Origin: Schlegelella_A sp963778525
Lineage (GTDB): Bacteria; Pseudomonadota; Gammaproteobacteria; Burkholderiales; Burkholderiaceae_C
Reading direction: 5' to 3'
Assembly (NCBI GenBank): GCA_963778525.1
Contig: CAVZUJ010000001.1
Coordinates: 1,434,030 to 1,498,029, forward strand
DNA length: 64,000 nucleotides
The notes under the pieces were generated by a model. That model worked only from the letters and a program-made list of their open reading frames with translations. It did not search any database and had not been told where the DNA came from. Both the position numbers and the translations under genes were made by a program. This document shows, piece after piece, positions 17,964 through 25,779 of this stretch. Each line of letters opens with the position of its first letter. Position 1 is the stretch's first letter.

Positions 17964-18860
17964 ATGGCGGCGTCGCTCGAAGGTCAACTGGTGGTCGCGA
18001 TCTCGTCGCGCGCCCTGTTCGATTTCGAAGAGGAGAACCGGCACTTCGAGGCCAACGACGACCGCGCCTACATGGCGCTGCAGCTCGAGCGGCTCGACCA
18101 GGCGGCCAAGCCCGGCGTCGCGTTCTCGCTGGTGCAAAAGCTGCTTGCTTTCAACGACGCCGCGACGCAACGTGTCGAGGTCGTGATCCTGTCGCGCAAC
18201 GATCCGGTCTCCGGCATGCGCGTCTTCCGTTCGGCCCAGGCCTACGGCATGCCGATCCAGCGCGGTGTCTTCACGCGCGGCGAATCGCCCTGGCGCTATC
18301 TGAAGCCGCTGGCCGCCAATCTCTTTCTTTCCACCAATGAAGACGATGTGCGCTCCGCCCTCGAAGCCGGGGTGCCGGCCGCGCGCGTCTACCCGCACTC
18401 GGCACGCGCTTCCGACCGGCATCCGAAGGAAGTGCGCATCGCGTTCGACGGCGACGCCGTGCTCTTCTCCGACGAAGCCGAGCGCGTCTTCCAGCAAAGC
18501 GGCCTCGACGCCTTCCAGGCGCACGAGCGCGAGCAGGCGACGACGCCGCTGGCCGCCGGGCCGTTCAAGCCCTTGCTGCAGGCCTTGCAGCGACTGCAGC
18601 ACGAGCCGGTGCACGGGATGGGCATCCGCACCGCGCTGGTCACTGCGCGCAGCGCGCCGGCGCACGAGCGCGCGATCCGCACCTTGATGGAATGGAACGT
18701 CGAGATCGACGAAGCGATGTTCCTGGGCGGCCTCGCCAAGGGCGAATTCCTGCGCGAGTTCGAACCCGACTTCTTCTTCGATGACCAGACCCGGCACATC
18801 GAGAACGCGGCCGAGCACGTGCCTTCGGGCCACGTCGCTTCGGGCGTCTCCAACGCCTGA
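17964..18860 (+). CDS. 5'-nucleotidase, cytosolic type I family
   Basis: Predicted nucleoside 5'-monophosphatase related to the eukaryotic cytosolic cN-I enzymes and to bacterial 5'-nucleotidases (298 aa). HAD-like features are SSRALFDFEEEN near the N-terminus (an atypical first motif, with the aspartates replaced as FDFEEE), IAFDGDAVLFSDEAE in the middle (the DGD segment) and FFFDDQTRHIENA at the end. ATG at 17964 matches family starts. It stands alone between gspF and a YcxB-like gene. Confidence 0.82.
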   Translation: MAASLEGQLVVAISSRALFDFEEENRHFEANDDRAYMALQLERLDQAAKPGVAFSLVQKLLAFNDAATQRVEVVILSRNDPVSGMRVFRSAQAYGMPIQRGVFTRGESPWRYLKPLAANLFLSTNEDDVRSALEAGVPAARVYPHSARASDRHPKEVRIAFDGDAVLFSDEAERVFQQSGLDAFQAHEREQATTPLAAGPFKPLLQALQRLQHEPVHGMGIRTALVTARSAPAHERAIRTLMEWNVEIDEAMFLGGLAKGEFLREFEPDFFFDDQTRHIENAAEHVPSGHVASGVSNA

Positions 18861-18881
18861 GGCCTCGCGGAGGCGGTTCTC

Positions 18882-19415
18882 ATGACCGATCTGCCGCCGC
18901 CGTCGGTCGCCCGCTTCGAGTTCACGATCGACGATCTGGTCGACGTGGGCGAACGCACGCTGTCGCGCTCTCGTGTCGTGGGCGACCTGCGCCGCAACGC
19001 CACCGTGGGCGCCGCGGTGATCGTTGCCGCCCTCGTGTTTCTCGCCGTGCCGGGGACGCTCGTCCTGCGACTGGGCGTGGCGGTTCTCTTCGGATTCCTG
19101 GCCGGCGTCGGCCACGGCCCGTTGCGGCGCCACCTCGTCGCGACGCGCCTGCGCGCCTACTGGCGCGAGCGCCTGCAAGGCGAAGGACCGTTCACGTGCG
19201 AGGTCGAGCTGACGCCGCAAGGCGTGACGGTGCGCCAGTTCTCGATCGTCGCGAGCACACCGTGGGACCAGATCGCGGCGATCAGCGAGAGCGAGGTCGG
19301 CGTCGAGATCTCGGGAAGCCGGCGTGGCCTCGTCGTCGTGCGCGCCCGCGCCTTCGCGACACCGGACGAGCGGCAACGTTTCGTCGCTTACGCGCGCTCG
19401 TCGCTCGTCGGCTAG
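18882..19415 (+). CDS. YcxB-like two-helix membrane protein
   Basis: 177-residue protein of unknown function. Two adjacent hydrophobic helices lie at roughly residues 45-85 (AAVIVAALVFLAVPGTLVL, GVAVLFGFLAGVGHGPL), flanked by an N-terminal FTIDDLVDVGERTLSRSR and a C-terminal PH-like YcxB domain (VELTPQGVTVRQ, TPWDQIAAI, VVRARAFATPDERQRFV). It starts 21 bases after the nucleotidase, so the two are probably cotranscribed. Confidence 0.65.
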   Translation: MTDLPPPSVARFEFTIDDLVDVGERTLSRSRVVGDLRRNATVGAAVIVAALVFLAVPGTLVLRLGVAVLFGFLAGVGHGPLRRHLVATRLRAYWRERLQGEGPFTCEVELTPQGVTVRQFSIVASTPWDQIAAISESEVGVEISGSRRGLVVVRARAFATPDERQRFVAYARSSLVG

Positions 19416-19476
19416 ACGACCGCGCGAATCGCGTCGACCGTCCGGGCGCGGTCAGGCCGATCAGGCAGGGCGGGAT

Positions 19477-20774
19477 CTAGCGCAGGTTGCCGGTGTGGCC
19501 CAGCGAGTAGCGGCCGGGCTGCGGCCAGACCGTCAGGCCGTGCGGCTCGCGGCCGACCTTGATCTTGTCCATGGCGCCGCTCTCGGTGTCGATGCGATAG
19601 ACCACGTCGTCGAAGCGGCCTGACAGCCAGAGATACCGGCCGTCGGCGCTGACGTTGCCCATGTCGGGGCTGCCGCCGCCCGGGATCGGCCAGGTCTGCA
19701 CGACCTTGCCGCTGCCGAAGTCGAGCACCGAGACGCTGCCCGGCCCGTTGCGCTTGCCGTGGATCAGATTGCTGCCGCGGTTGGCGATGTAGAGCCGCTT
19801 GCCGTCACGGCTCGGATAGAGCCCGTGCGTGCCGACCCCGGTCGGAATGAAACCGGTCTGCTTGAACGAGTCGCCGTCGAGCACGTGCACGCCGTCGGCC
19901 ATCATGTCGGCGACGTAGAACGTCTTGCCGTCGGGCGAGATGCGGATGTCCTGCGGCATGCCGGGCGTGGTGCAGATGTCGGAGCCCGTGCCCGTCGGGT
20001 CGGGCACCTTCGCCGGTTTGCGCCCGGGCTTGTCGATGAGCGCGAGCACGTCGGGCCGGCCGAAGTAGCGGCTCAGCTTGAGCGTGCCGAGCACCTTGCG
20101 ATTGACCAGGTCGATCTTCGTCACGCCGCCCGAGAACTCGCAGGTGAAGATCGCGAAGCGGCCGTCGATCGAGAAATCGGCGTGGTTGATGCCGCGCGCA
20201 TTCAGGTGTGGCCAGGCTCGAGTCGAGCTTCATCGTCTTCGCATCGCGAAAGTCGAGGCGCTTGAAGTTCTCGACGACGACGATCGCCTCCTTGCCGTCG
20301 GGCGTCCAGTACATGTTGTAGGGATCGTCGACGGCGATGCTGCGGCCCGGCTTGCCGGTCTTCGGGTCGATCGGCGTCAGGCTGCCGTCGCGCCGGCCTT
20401 CGGCGTTGTTGGCGACCCAGAGCGTGCGCAGGTCCCAGGACGGCACGACGTGCTGAGGGTTGACGCCGACGCGGAAGGTCTCGACCACCTTCAGGCTCTC
20501 CGGGTCGATGACCGAGACCGAGTTGCCGCTGTGGTTCGGCACGTAGACGCGCGCCAGGTCGCCACGCACCGCGTCCGAGAGATGGCCGACTGCCGATCTC
20601 GCTGTAGAGGTTGCTCGGGTCGATGACCGGCGGCATGCCCGGCACCGTCGAGATCGGACCCGGAGCGGGTGTGCTGCGAGGCGTCCCGGCGGTCTGCGCC
20701 GTCACCCACCATGTGGTCGAAGCCAGGGTGGCGAACAGGCCCGCCAGCAGGCCGAGCCGAATCATCTTGCGCAT
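19477..20774 (-). pseudogene. YncE/YVTN-type beta-propeller protein, frame broken by two indels
   Basis: Exported beta-propeller protein of the surface-antigen/cytochrome-d1-like family. The start at 20774 gives MRKMIRLGLLAGLFATLAST and a signal peptide. Repeats are visible in three frames: VYVPNHSGNSVSVIDPESLKV, TLWVANNAEGRRDGSLTPID, TFYVADMMADGVHVLDGD, LYIANRGSNLI and LWLSGRFDDVVYRID. Frame jumps occur near 20580 and near 20205. Each segment stays well conserved, so sequencing error is a strong possibility. Intact it would be about 430 residues. Substrate or partner is unknown. A creatininase-family gene lies just upstream in the same direction. Confidence 0.75.
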
Positions 20775-20802
20775 GCCGTCGTCGGGAATCGGAAACCTTC
20801 GA

Positions 20803-21594
20803 TTATCGGCCGACGGCGGCGCGAATCGCGGTGACGCTTCGAGCCACGATCTGATCGACGCCGAGCTGCCCGAGGGCGGCGCTCGACGGCCGCGGATCGC
20901 CGGCGGTGCCGTCGCCGGCGACCGGCGCGGCCGCCATCCGGTCGGTGCGCACCAGGCGCGGATCGACGGCCAGCATCAGCGAGGTATCGGCCGCGCCGGC
21001 ATGGCTGCCGATCTGGGCCGGGGTCAGCCCGCGCTGGCGCAAAGCCTGCACGTACGCCGCGTCCGTGGCGCGGTAGTACTCGGGGATGAAATGCACGCGC
21101 GCCGGCGCGCCCGCCCACTCGCGGTCGAGCTTCGTCGCCACCGCCTGCAACTGCGACTGGTAGCCGCCGTGATCGCCGATCAGCACGATGTCGCGAAAGC
21201 CAGCCTGGCGAAGACTGCGCGCCGCGCCCTCGAGCACGCCCTTGAAGGCCTCGCTCGAGACGGAGATCGTGCCCGGAAACTTCATGTGCTCGCTCGGTGG
21301 CTCGATGCGGCCTTCGGGCACGTAGGCGATCACCGGAGCGACCACGGCATTGCCGAGCGCTTCGGCGATGCGGCCGGCAAGGACATGGGCACGCACGTTG
21401 TGCTTGCCGAGCGCCATGTGCGGGCCGCTCTGCTCGGTGCCGCCGACAGGCACGATGACCGTCGTGCGGCCGGCCGTGATGGCATCGCGCACCTCGGTCC
21501 AGGTCATGTCCTCGAGATAGACGCTGCCGGCCGTGGGCGGTGCCGCGAAGACGGTCATCGAGACGAGCGCGAGCAGGACGACGAGACGCTTCAT
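20803..21594 (-). CDS. Creatininase-family amidohydrolase
   Basis: Metal-dependent amidohydrolase of the creatininase/MftE/ArfB fold (263 aa). A leader MKRLVVLLALVSMTVFAAPP suggests export, which is less usual for the family. Metal-binding residues are visible as VPVGGTEQSGPHMALGKHN (Glu and His) and VLIGDHGGYQS (the D-H-G-G segment). The substrate cannot be told; members act on creatinine, formamide intermediates or peptides. It lies 28 bases upstream of the beta-propeller gene and diverges from the TetR gene. Confidence 0.82.
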   Translation of the reverse strand: MKRLVVLLALVSMTVFAAPPTAGSVYLEDMTWTEVRDAITAGRTTVIVPVGGTEQSGPHMALGKHNVRAHVLAGRIAEALGNAVVAPVIAYVPEGRIEPPSEHMKFPGTISVSSEAFKGVLEGAARSLRQAGFRDIVLIGDHGGYQSQLQAVATKLDREWAGAPARVHFIPEYYRATDAAYVQALRQRGLTPAQIGSHAGAADTSLMLAVDPRLVRTDRMAAAPVAGDGTAGDPRPSSAALGQLGVDQIVARSVTAIRAAVGR

Positions 21595-21665
21595 TCAGGC
21601 GACGGGAAATGCATCGCCCCGATGGTAGGCCTGCGATGCGGCGCGGGACCCGTGCGCTTGACCGA

Positions 21666-21677
21666 ACAATCGTTTGT
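21666..21677 (+). promoter_or_regulatory. Candidate TetR operator
   Basis: ACAATCGTTTGT is a twelve-base near-palindrome (one mismatched pair) 15 bases before the TetR start codon, in the 98-base gap between the divergent creatininase and TetR genes. TetR regulators usually bind such a site to repress themselves and a neighbour. Inference from position and symmetry only. Confidence 0.4.
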
Positions 21678-21692
21678 CTTTCTAATACAGGC

Positions 21693-22289
21693 ATGGATCC
21701 GACCCGTCGGCGCGCCCACAGCCGCTTGCCGCAGCTCCTCGACGAAGCCGCGCGCGCCTTCGCGCAGCGCGGCTTCGCGGCGGCCTCGGTGCGCGAAATC
21801 GTCGGCCCGATCGGCATGTTGCCGGGCTCGCTCTACTGCCACTTCGAGACCAAGGAGGCCTTGCTCGTCGCCGTCTACAAGGAAGGCGTCGAGCGGATCT
21901 CGGCCGCGGTCGATGCCGCCGTCGCACCCTTGGTCGAACCCTGGACGCGCCTCGAAGCGGCGGCGGTCGCACACCTGCGCTCGCTCCTCGACCAGACCGA
22001 CTACTCGCAGGTCGTGATCCGGATCCGGCCCGGCGACGCGCCGGCCGTCGAGCACGAGCTCACGGCCTTGCGCGACCGCTACGAATCGCGCTGGGGCAAG
22101 CTCGTGGCGGCATTGCCGCTCGAGCGTGGCGTCAACCGCAGCGATCTGCGCCTGTTCCTGATGGGCGCCTTGAACTGGAGTCAGACCTGGTATCGCGAAG
22201 GCGGCCCATCCACGCCGGAGCGCATTGCGCGCCGCTACGTCGGCCTCATGAAAGCCAGCGTCGCCGACAAGATGAAGGAACACGCATGA
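21693..22289 (+). CDS. TetR/AcrR-family transcriptional regulator
   Basis: DNA-binding repressor (198 aa). The N-terminal helix-turn-helix reads LLDEAARAFAQRGFAAASVREI followed by GMLPGSLYCHFETKEALLVAV, the standard TetR pattern. The C-terminal ligand-binding domain ends MGALNWSQTWYREGG and GLMKASVADKM, as in regulators of acyl-CoA metabolism. Its stop overlaps the start of the mutase small subunit (ATGA), so it is the first gene of the mutase operon and its ligand is plausibly an acyl-CoA of that pathway. Confidence 0.92.
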   Translation: MDPTRRRAHSRLPQLLDEAARAFAQRGFAAASVREIVGPIGMLPGSLYCHFETKEALLVAVYKEGVERISAAVDAAVAPLVEPWTRLEAAAVAHLRSLLDQTDYSQVVIRIRPGDAPAVEHELTALRDRYESRWGKLVAALPLERGVNRSDLRLFLMGALNWSQTWYREGGPSTPERIARRYVGLMKASVADKMKEHA

Positions 22290-22735
22290 CGCTGCCCGAT
22301 TTCCGACCTCGCGTTCTGGTCACCAAGATCGGCCTCGACGGCCATGACCGCGGCAGCCGGATCGTCGCCGCCGCCTGTCGCGACGCCGGCATGGAGGTGA
22401 TCTACACGCCGCCGTGGCAGAGCATCCCGGCGGTCGTCAAGCTGGCGTTGGAGGAAGACATCGACGTCGTCGGCATCTCTTCGCTCGCCACCGACCACCT
22501 GATCGTGCCCAAGCTGATGAAGGCGCTGCGCGAGGCCGGGCTCGGCCACGTCGTCGTGGTGGTCGGCGGCATCGTGCCCGACAACGAAGAGAGCTTGCTG
22601 CTCGACTGCGGCGTGCGCGAGGTGTTCCATCCCGGCAGCACGATGGACGACATCACGAGCCGCATCCGCGCCTATGCCGGCGAAGCGCGCAGCGCCGGCC
22701 AGCAGGCGCCGGTGACGCAGGAGACTCGGGCATGA
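22286..22735 (+). CDS. B12-binding small subunit of an acyl-CoA mutase
   Basis: 149-residue cobalamin-binding subunit of the methylmalonyl-CoA mutase C-terminal-domain type. The base-off/His-on motif is complete: D18, H20 and G23 in KIGLDGHDRGSR, followed by VVGISSLATDH and VVVGGIVPDNEE. A free small subunit is found in isobutyryl-CoA and 2-hydroxyisobutyryl-CoA mutases, whereas most methylmalonyl-CoA mutases carry it fused. It overlaps the TetR gene by four bases and the large subunit by four bases, so production of the two mutase chains is probably coupled. Confidence 0.93.
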   Translation: MTLPDFRPRVLVTKIGLDGHDRGSRIVAAACRDAGMEVIYTPPWQSIPAVVKLALEEDIDVVGISSLATDHLIVPKLMKALREAGLGHVVVVVGGIVPDNEESLLLDCGVREVFHPGSTMDDITSRIRAYAGEARSAGQQAPVTQETRA

Positions 22736-24423
22736 ACAAGCGCCTCGACGTGCCGCTCGCGGCGGCAACGCCGGAAGAAGAAGACGCCAAGGCACTCTGG
22801 CAGCGCGAATACCGCGACAGCATCGGCACCGACCGGGCCGTCAGCAACGTCAGCGGCATCGCGATCCAGCCGCTCTACGGCGCCGCCGACTGGGCCGCCT
22901 ACGGCCAGAGCAATCCGATCGGCTATCCCGGCCAGCCCGACTACACCCGCGGCATCTACGCCACGATGCATCGCGGCCGGACCTGGACGCAGCGCCAGCT
23001 CATCGGCCTGGGCACACCCGACGACTACAACGCGCGTCTGCTCGAGATCATGGCGCGCGGCGCCACCGCCGTCTCGCTGATCCCGTGCAACTCGGTCTAT
23101 CGCGGCTACGACATGACCAGCGTCGAGCCCGAGCTGCTCGGCACCTGCGGCGTCGTCTGCAACAACGCCGAGCACATGACGCGCTGCCTCGACGGCGTCG
23201 ATGTCGGCGAAATCTCGTGCGCGATGAACGACCCGTCACCGTTCACGCTGCTTGCTTTCATGCTCGTGACGGCCGAGCGGCGCGGCATTGCGTGGTCGAA
23301 GATCACCGGCACCTCGAACCAGAGCGACTACCTGTCGCACTACGTTGCCAACCACATGTTCTACCGGCTCTCGCTGCCGGGCGCGCGCCGCGTGCTGATG
23401 GACCACATCACCTGGTGCAACGAGCACGTGCCGAAGTGGAACCCGATGTCGGTGGTGGGCCAGCACATGCAGCAGGCCGGTGCCACGCCGGCCGAGGCGA
23501 TGGCCTTCACGCTCAGCAGCGCGGTGCAGAACGCCGAGGACTGCATCGCCCGCGGCATGGATCCCGATCACTTCCTGCCGCGCTTCACGTTCTTCTTCGA
23601 CATCTCGATGAGCTTCTTCGAGGAGATCGCCAAGTTCCGCGCCGGCCGGCGGATCTGGGCCCGCCTGGCGCGCGAGCGCCTCGGCGCGAAAGACCCGAAG
23701 TCGTGGCGCTTCAAGTTCCACGGCCAGACCTCGGGCGTCGACCTGACGCGCCAGCAGCCGCTCAACAACATCGCCCGCGTCACGGCGCAGGCGATGGCGG
23801 GCATCTTCGGCGGCCTGCAGTCGCTGCACACGGATTCGTACGACGAGGTCTTCCAGGTGCCGGGCGAAGCGGCGGCGCGCATCGCGGTGGCGACGCAGAA
23901 CATCCTGCGCGAGGAAGCCCATCTCACCGACGTCATCGACCCGCTCGGCGGCTCGTTCTACGTCGAGTCGCTGACCGATGCGATGGAAGCGAAGATCCTC
24001 GCCGTGATGAAGGAGGTCGACGACGCCGGCGGCATGTACATGGCGGTCGAGTCCGGCCTGGTGCAACGCATGATCGGCGCCTCGGCGATGCGCTTCCAGC
24101 AGCGCATCGAGAGCGGCGAGCAGGTGGTGGTCGGCGTCAATGCCTATCGCGCCGAAGAAGATGCGGCGGCGCGGCCAGCCGTCGAGCGACCGGATCCGGC
24201 AGCGATGCAGCGCCACATCGACGAGTTCAATGCCTGGAAGGCGGCGCGTTCACCCGCCGACGTGCAGGCCGCGCTCGACGGCCTGACCCGAGCCGCGAGC
24301 GACGAGAAGCTGAACGTCTTCGGCGCCGTCGTCGATGCGGCGCGGGCCGGCCTCACCAACGAGGAGATCTGCGGACGGCTACGCCGCGACCTCGGTTTCG
24401 GCCAGCCGCTGGCCTTCGTCTGA
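22732..24423 (+). CDS. Acyl-CoA mutase large (catalytic) subunit, divergent, substrate unknown
   Basis: Adenosylcobalamin-dependent carbon-skeleton mutase TIM barrel (563 aa), with no B12 domain of its own. Conserved across the family: GIYATM (71-79), R83, H245 in VVGQHMQQAGAT (catalytic His), FGGLQSLHTDSYDE, and VIDPLGGSFYVESLT. The pocket, however, is unlike the characterised enzymes. The position of Tyr89 in methylmalonyl-CoA mutase (Phe in isobutyryl-, Ile in 2-hydroxyisobutyryl-CoA mutase) is Leu90. In an ungapped alignment, carboxylate-binding Arg207 becomes Ala206. The usual FDLPT segment is replaced by PCNSV (118-122), and Tyr before the catalytic His is Gln244. It should therefore not be called methylmalonyl-CoA mutase. 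Length matches the stand-alone large subunits (about 560). Confidence 0.9.
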   Translation: MNKRLDVPLAAATPEEEDAKALWQREYRDSIGTDRAVSNVSGIAIQPLYGAADWAAYGQSNPIGYPGQPDYTRGIYATMHRGRTWTQRQLIGLGTPDDYNARLLEIMARGATAVSLIPCNSVYRGYDMTSVEPELLGTCGVVCNNAEHMTRCLDGVDVGEISCAMNDPSPFTLLAFMLVTAERRGIAWSKITGTSNQSDYLSHYVANHMFYRLSLPGARRVLMDHITWCNEHVPKWNPMSVVGQHMQQAGATPAEAMAFTLSSAVQNAEDCIARGMDPDHFLPRFTFFFDISMSFFEEIAKFRAGRRIWARLARERLGAKDPKSWRFKFHGQTSGVDLTRQQPLNNIARVTAQAMAGIFGGLQSLHTDSYDEVFQVPGEAAARIAVATQNILREEAHLTDVIDPLGGSFYVESLTDAMEAKILAVMKEVDDAGGMYMAVESGLVQRMIGASAMRFQQRIESGEQVVVGVNAYRAEEDAAARPAVERPDPAAMQRHIDEFNAWKAARSPADVQAALDGLTRAASDEKLNVFGAVVDAARAGLTNEEICGRLRRDLGFGQPLAFV

Positions 24424-24426
24424 GGC

Positions 24427-25698
24427 GTGGCAAGCGACGCCCCGGCCGTCTCTGCAGCGGCCCTGAGCGAAGCGGCGCTGGCCGGCGACCGGCGCGCCCT
24501 GTCGCGCCTGCTGACACTGTTCGACGATGACGCGCCCGGCGCGCGCGCGGCCGCGGCCCACCTCGCGGCGCGAGCCGGACGAGCCCACGTCGTCGGCATC
24601 ACCGGTGTGCCCGGCAGCGGCAAGTCGAGCCTCGTCAACGCCCTGCTCGGCGCTTGGCTGGGCCGTGGCCTCAAGGTCGCGGTGATCGCCATCGACCCGT
24701 CGAGCCCCATCACCGGCGGCGCCGTGCTTGGCGATCGCGTGCGCATGGGCGAGCACGGCGCGCATGCAAATGTCTTCATCCGTTCGCTCTCGGCCCGCGG
24801 CGAGCTCGGCGGACTGTCGCGCGCCACGCGCGCTGCCGTCGATACGTTCGATGCCTGCGGCTTCGATCGCATCGTCGTCGAGACCGTCGGCACCGGCCAG
24901 TCGGAAACACGCATCGCCGGCCTCGCCGACACGCGCGTCGTCGTCTGCCCGCCAGGCCTCGGCGATGACGTGCAGGCGATCAAGGCGGGCACCCTCGAGA
25001 TCGCCGATCTGCTGGCGATCAGCAAGGGCGACCTGCCGCTCGCGAGCCAGACGGCGCGCGAAATGCGCGAGATGCTCGGCCTGCGCCGCGCGGCGCCTGA
25101 AGCGGCGTGGCGGCCAAGCGTCGTCGTCGTCAGCGCGTTGCAGACGGGCGGTGTCGACGAGCTGCTCGAGGCGATCGACGCGCACGCGCGCGCCGTTGCG
25201 CCGGGTCGACGCCAGCGCGAAGCCGTTGCCGCGCCAGCGGCCGCGCCAGATACTGCGCCGAACAGCACGATTCCCTCATCCGCCGACAGCGCCGCCTGGC
25301 GCGAGCGCATCGCCGCCCTGGCCGAGCGCGACGGCCTGTGCGCCACGCTCGGCATCTCGGTGCTTGCCGGCGGCCCGGGCCGCGCCGAGGTGGCGATGAC
25401 GGTGGGCGCGCGCCACCTCAACTTCAACGGCGGCTGCCACGGCGGCGCCATCTTCGCGCTTGCCGACTCGGCCTTCGGCCTGGCCTCGAATTCGCACGGG
25501 CCGATCGCCGCCGGCATCGATGCCCACATCACCTTCCAGGCCGGCGTCGTCAAGGGCGACCGCCTGATCGCCCGGGCAAGCGAAGTGCACCGGACGCGCC
25601 GGCTCGCCGTCTACCGCATCGACGTGCTGCGCCCCGAGCCGGGCGGCGAAGAGACGGCGGTGTCCAGCTTCACCGGCACTGTCTACATCAAGGGCTGA
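24427..25698 (+). CDS. MeaB-type GTPase chaperone fused to a PaaI-type thioesterase
   Basis: 423-residue two-domain protein. Residues 1-255 are a MeaB/ArgK G3E GTPase that loads and protects B12 mutases: Walker A GVPGSGKSS (60-68), DPSSPITGGAVLGDRVRM (90-107), VETVGTGQSE (151-160) and an SKGD nucleotide-specificity motif (199-202, normally NKAD). The helical dimerisation arm that normally ends MeaB is missing. After an Ala/Pro-rich linker (about 256-285), residues 286-423 are a hot-dog thioesterase of the PaaI type, with NGGCHGGAIFALADSAFG carrying His338 and the catalytic Asp347. No stop or indel signature lies between the parts. GTG start three bases after the mutase stop. Possible role: hydrolysing misloaded CoA esters at the mutase. 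Confidence 0.9.
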   Translation: MASDAPAVSAAALSEAALAGDRRALSRLLTLFDDDAPGARAAAAHLAARAGRAHVVGITGVPGSGKSSLVNALLGAWLGRGLKVAVIAIDPSSPITGGAVLGDRVRMGEHGAHANVFIRSLSARGELGGLSRATRAAVDTFDACGFDRIVVETVGTGQSETRIAGLADTRVVVCPPGLGDDVQAIKAGTLEIADLLAISKGDLPLASQTAREMREMLGLRRAAPEAAWRPSVVVVSALQTGGVDELLEAIDAHARAVAPGRRQREAVAAPAAAPDTAPNSTIPSSADSAAWRERIAALAERDGLCATLGISVLAGGPGRAEVAMTVGARHLNFNGGCHGGAIFALADSAFGLASNSHGPIAAGIDAHITFQAGVVKGDRLIARASEVHRTRRLAVYRIDVLRPEPGGEETAVSSFTGTVYIKG

Positions 25699-25779
25699 AA
25701 GCGCCGGCGGATCAAGCGCCGGCGTCCGAGCCCGAAGGCAAGCGATGCCCGCGCCTTCGGGGATGCCGCGAGGCCTCGC

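Noticed and set aside
22150..22290. Cobalamin riboswitch before the mutase genes.
   Set aside because: There is no leader; the small subunit gene overlaps the TetR gene, and no B12-box was seen upstream of TetR.
22732..24423. Annotation as methylmalonyl-CoA mutase.
   Set aside because: Tyr89 and Arg207 equivalents and the FDLPT segment are missing, so that substrate is not supported.
24144..25553. Minus-strand open frame of 469 codons opposite the MeaB-thioesterase gene.
   Set aside because: No family features, Ala/Arg/Ser-rich composition; shadow of the plus-strand gene.
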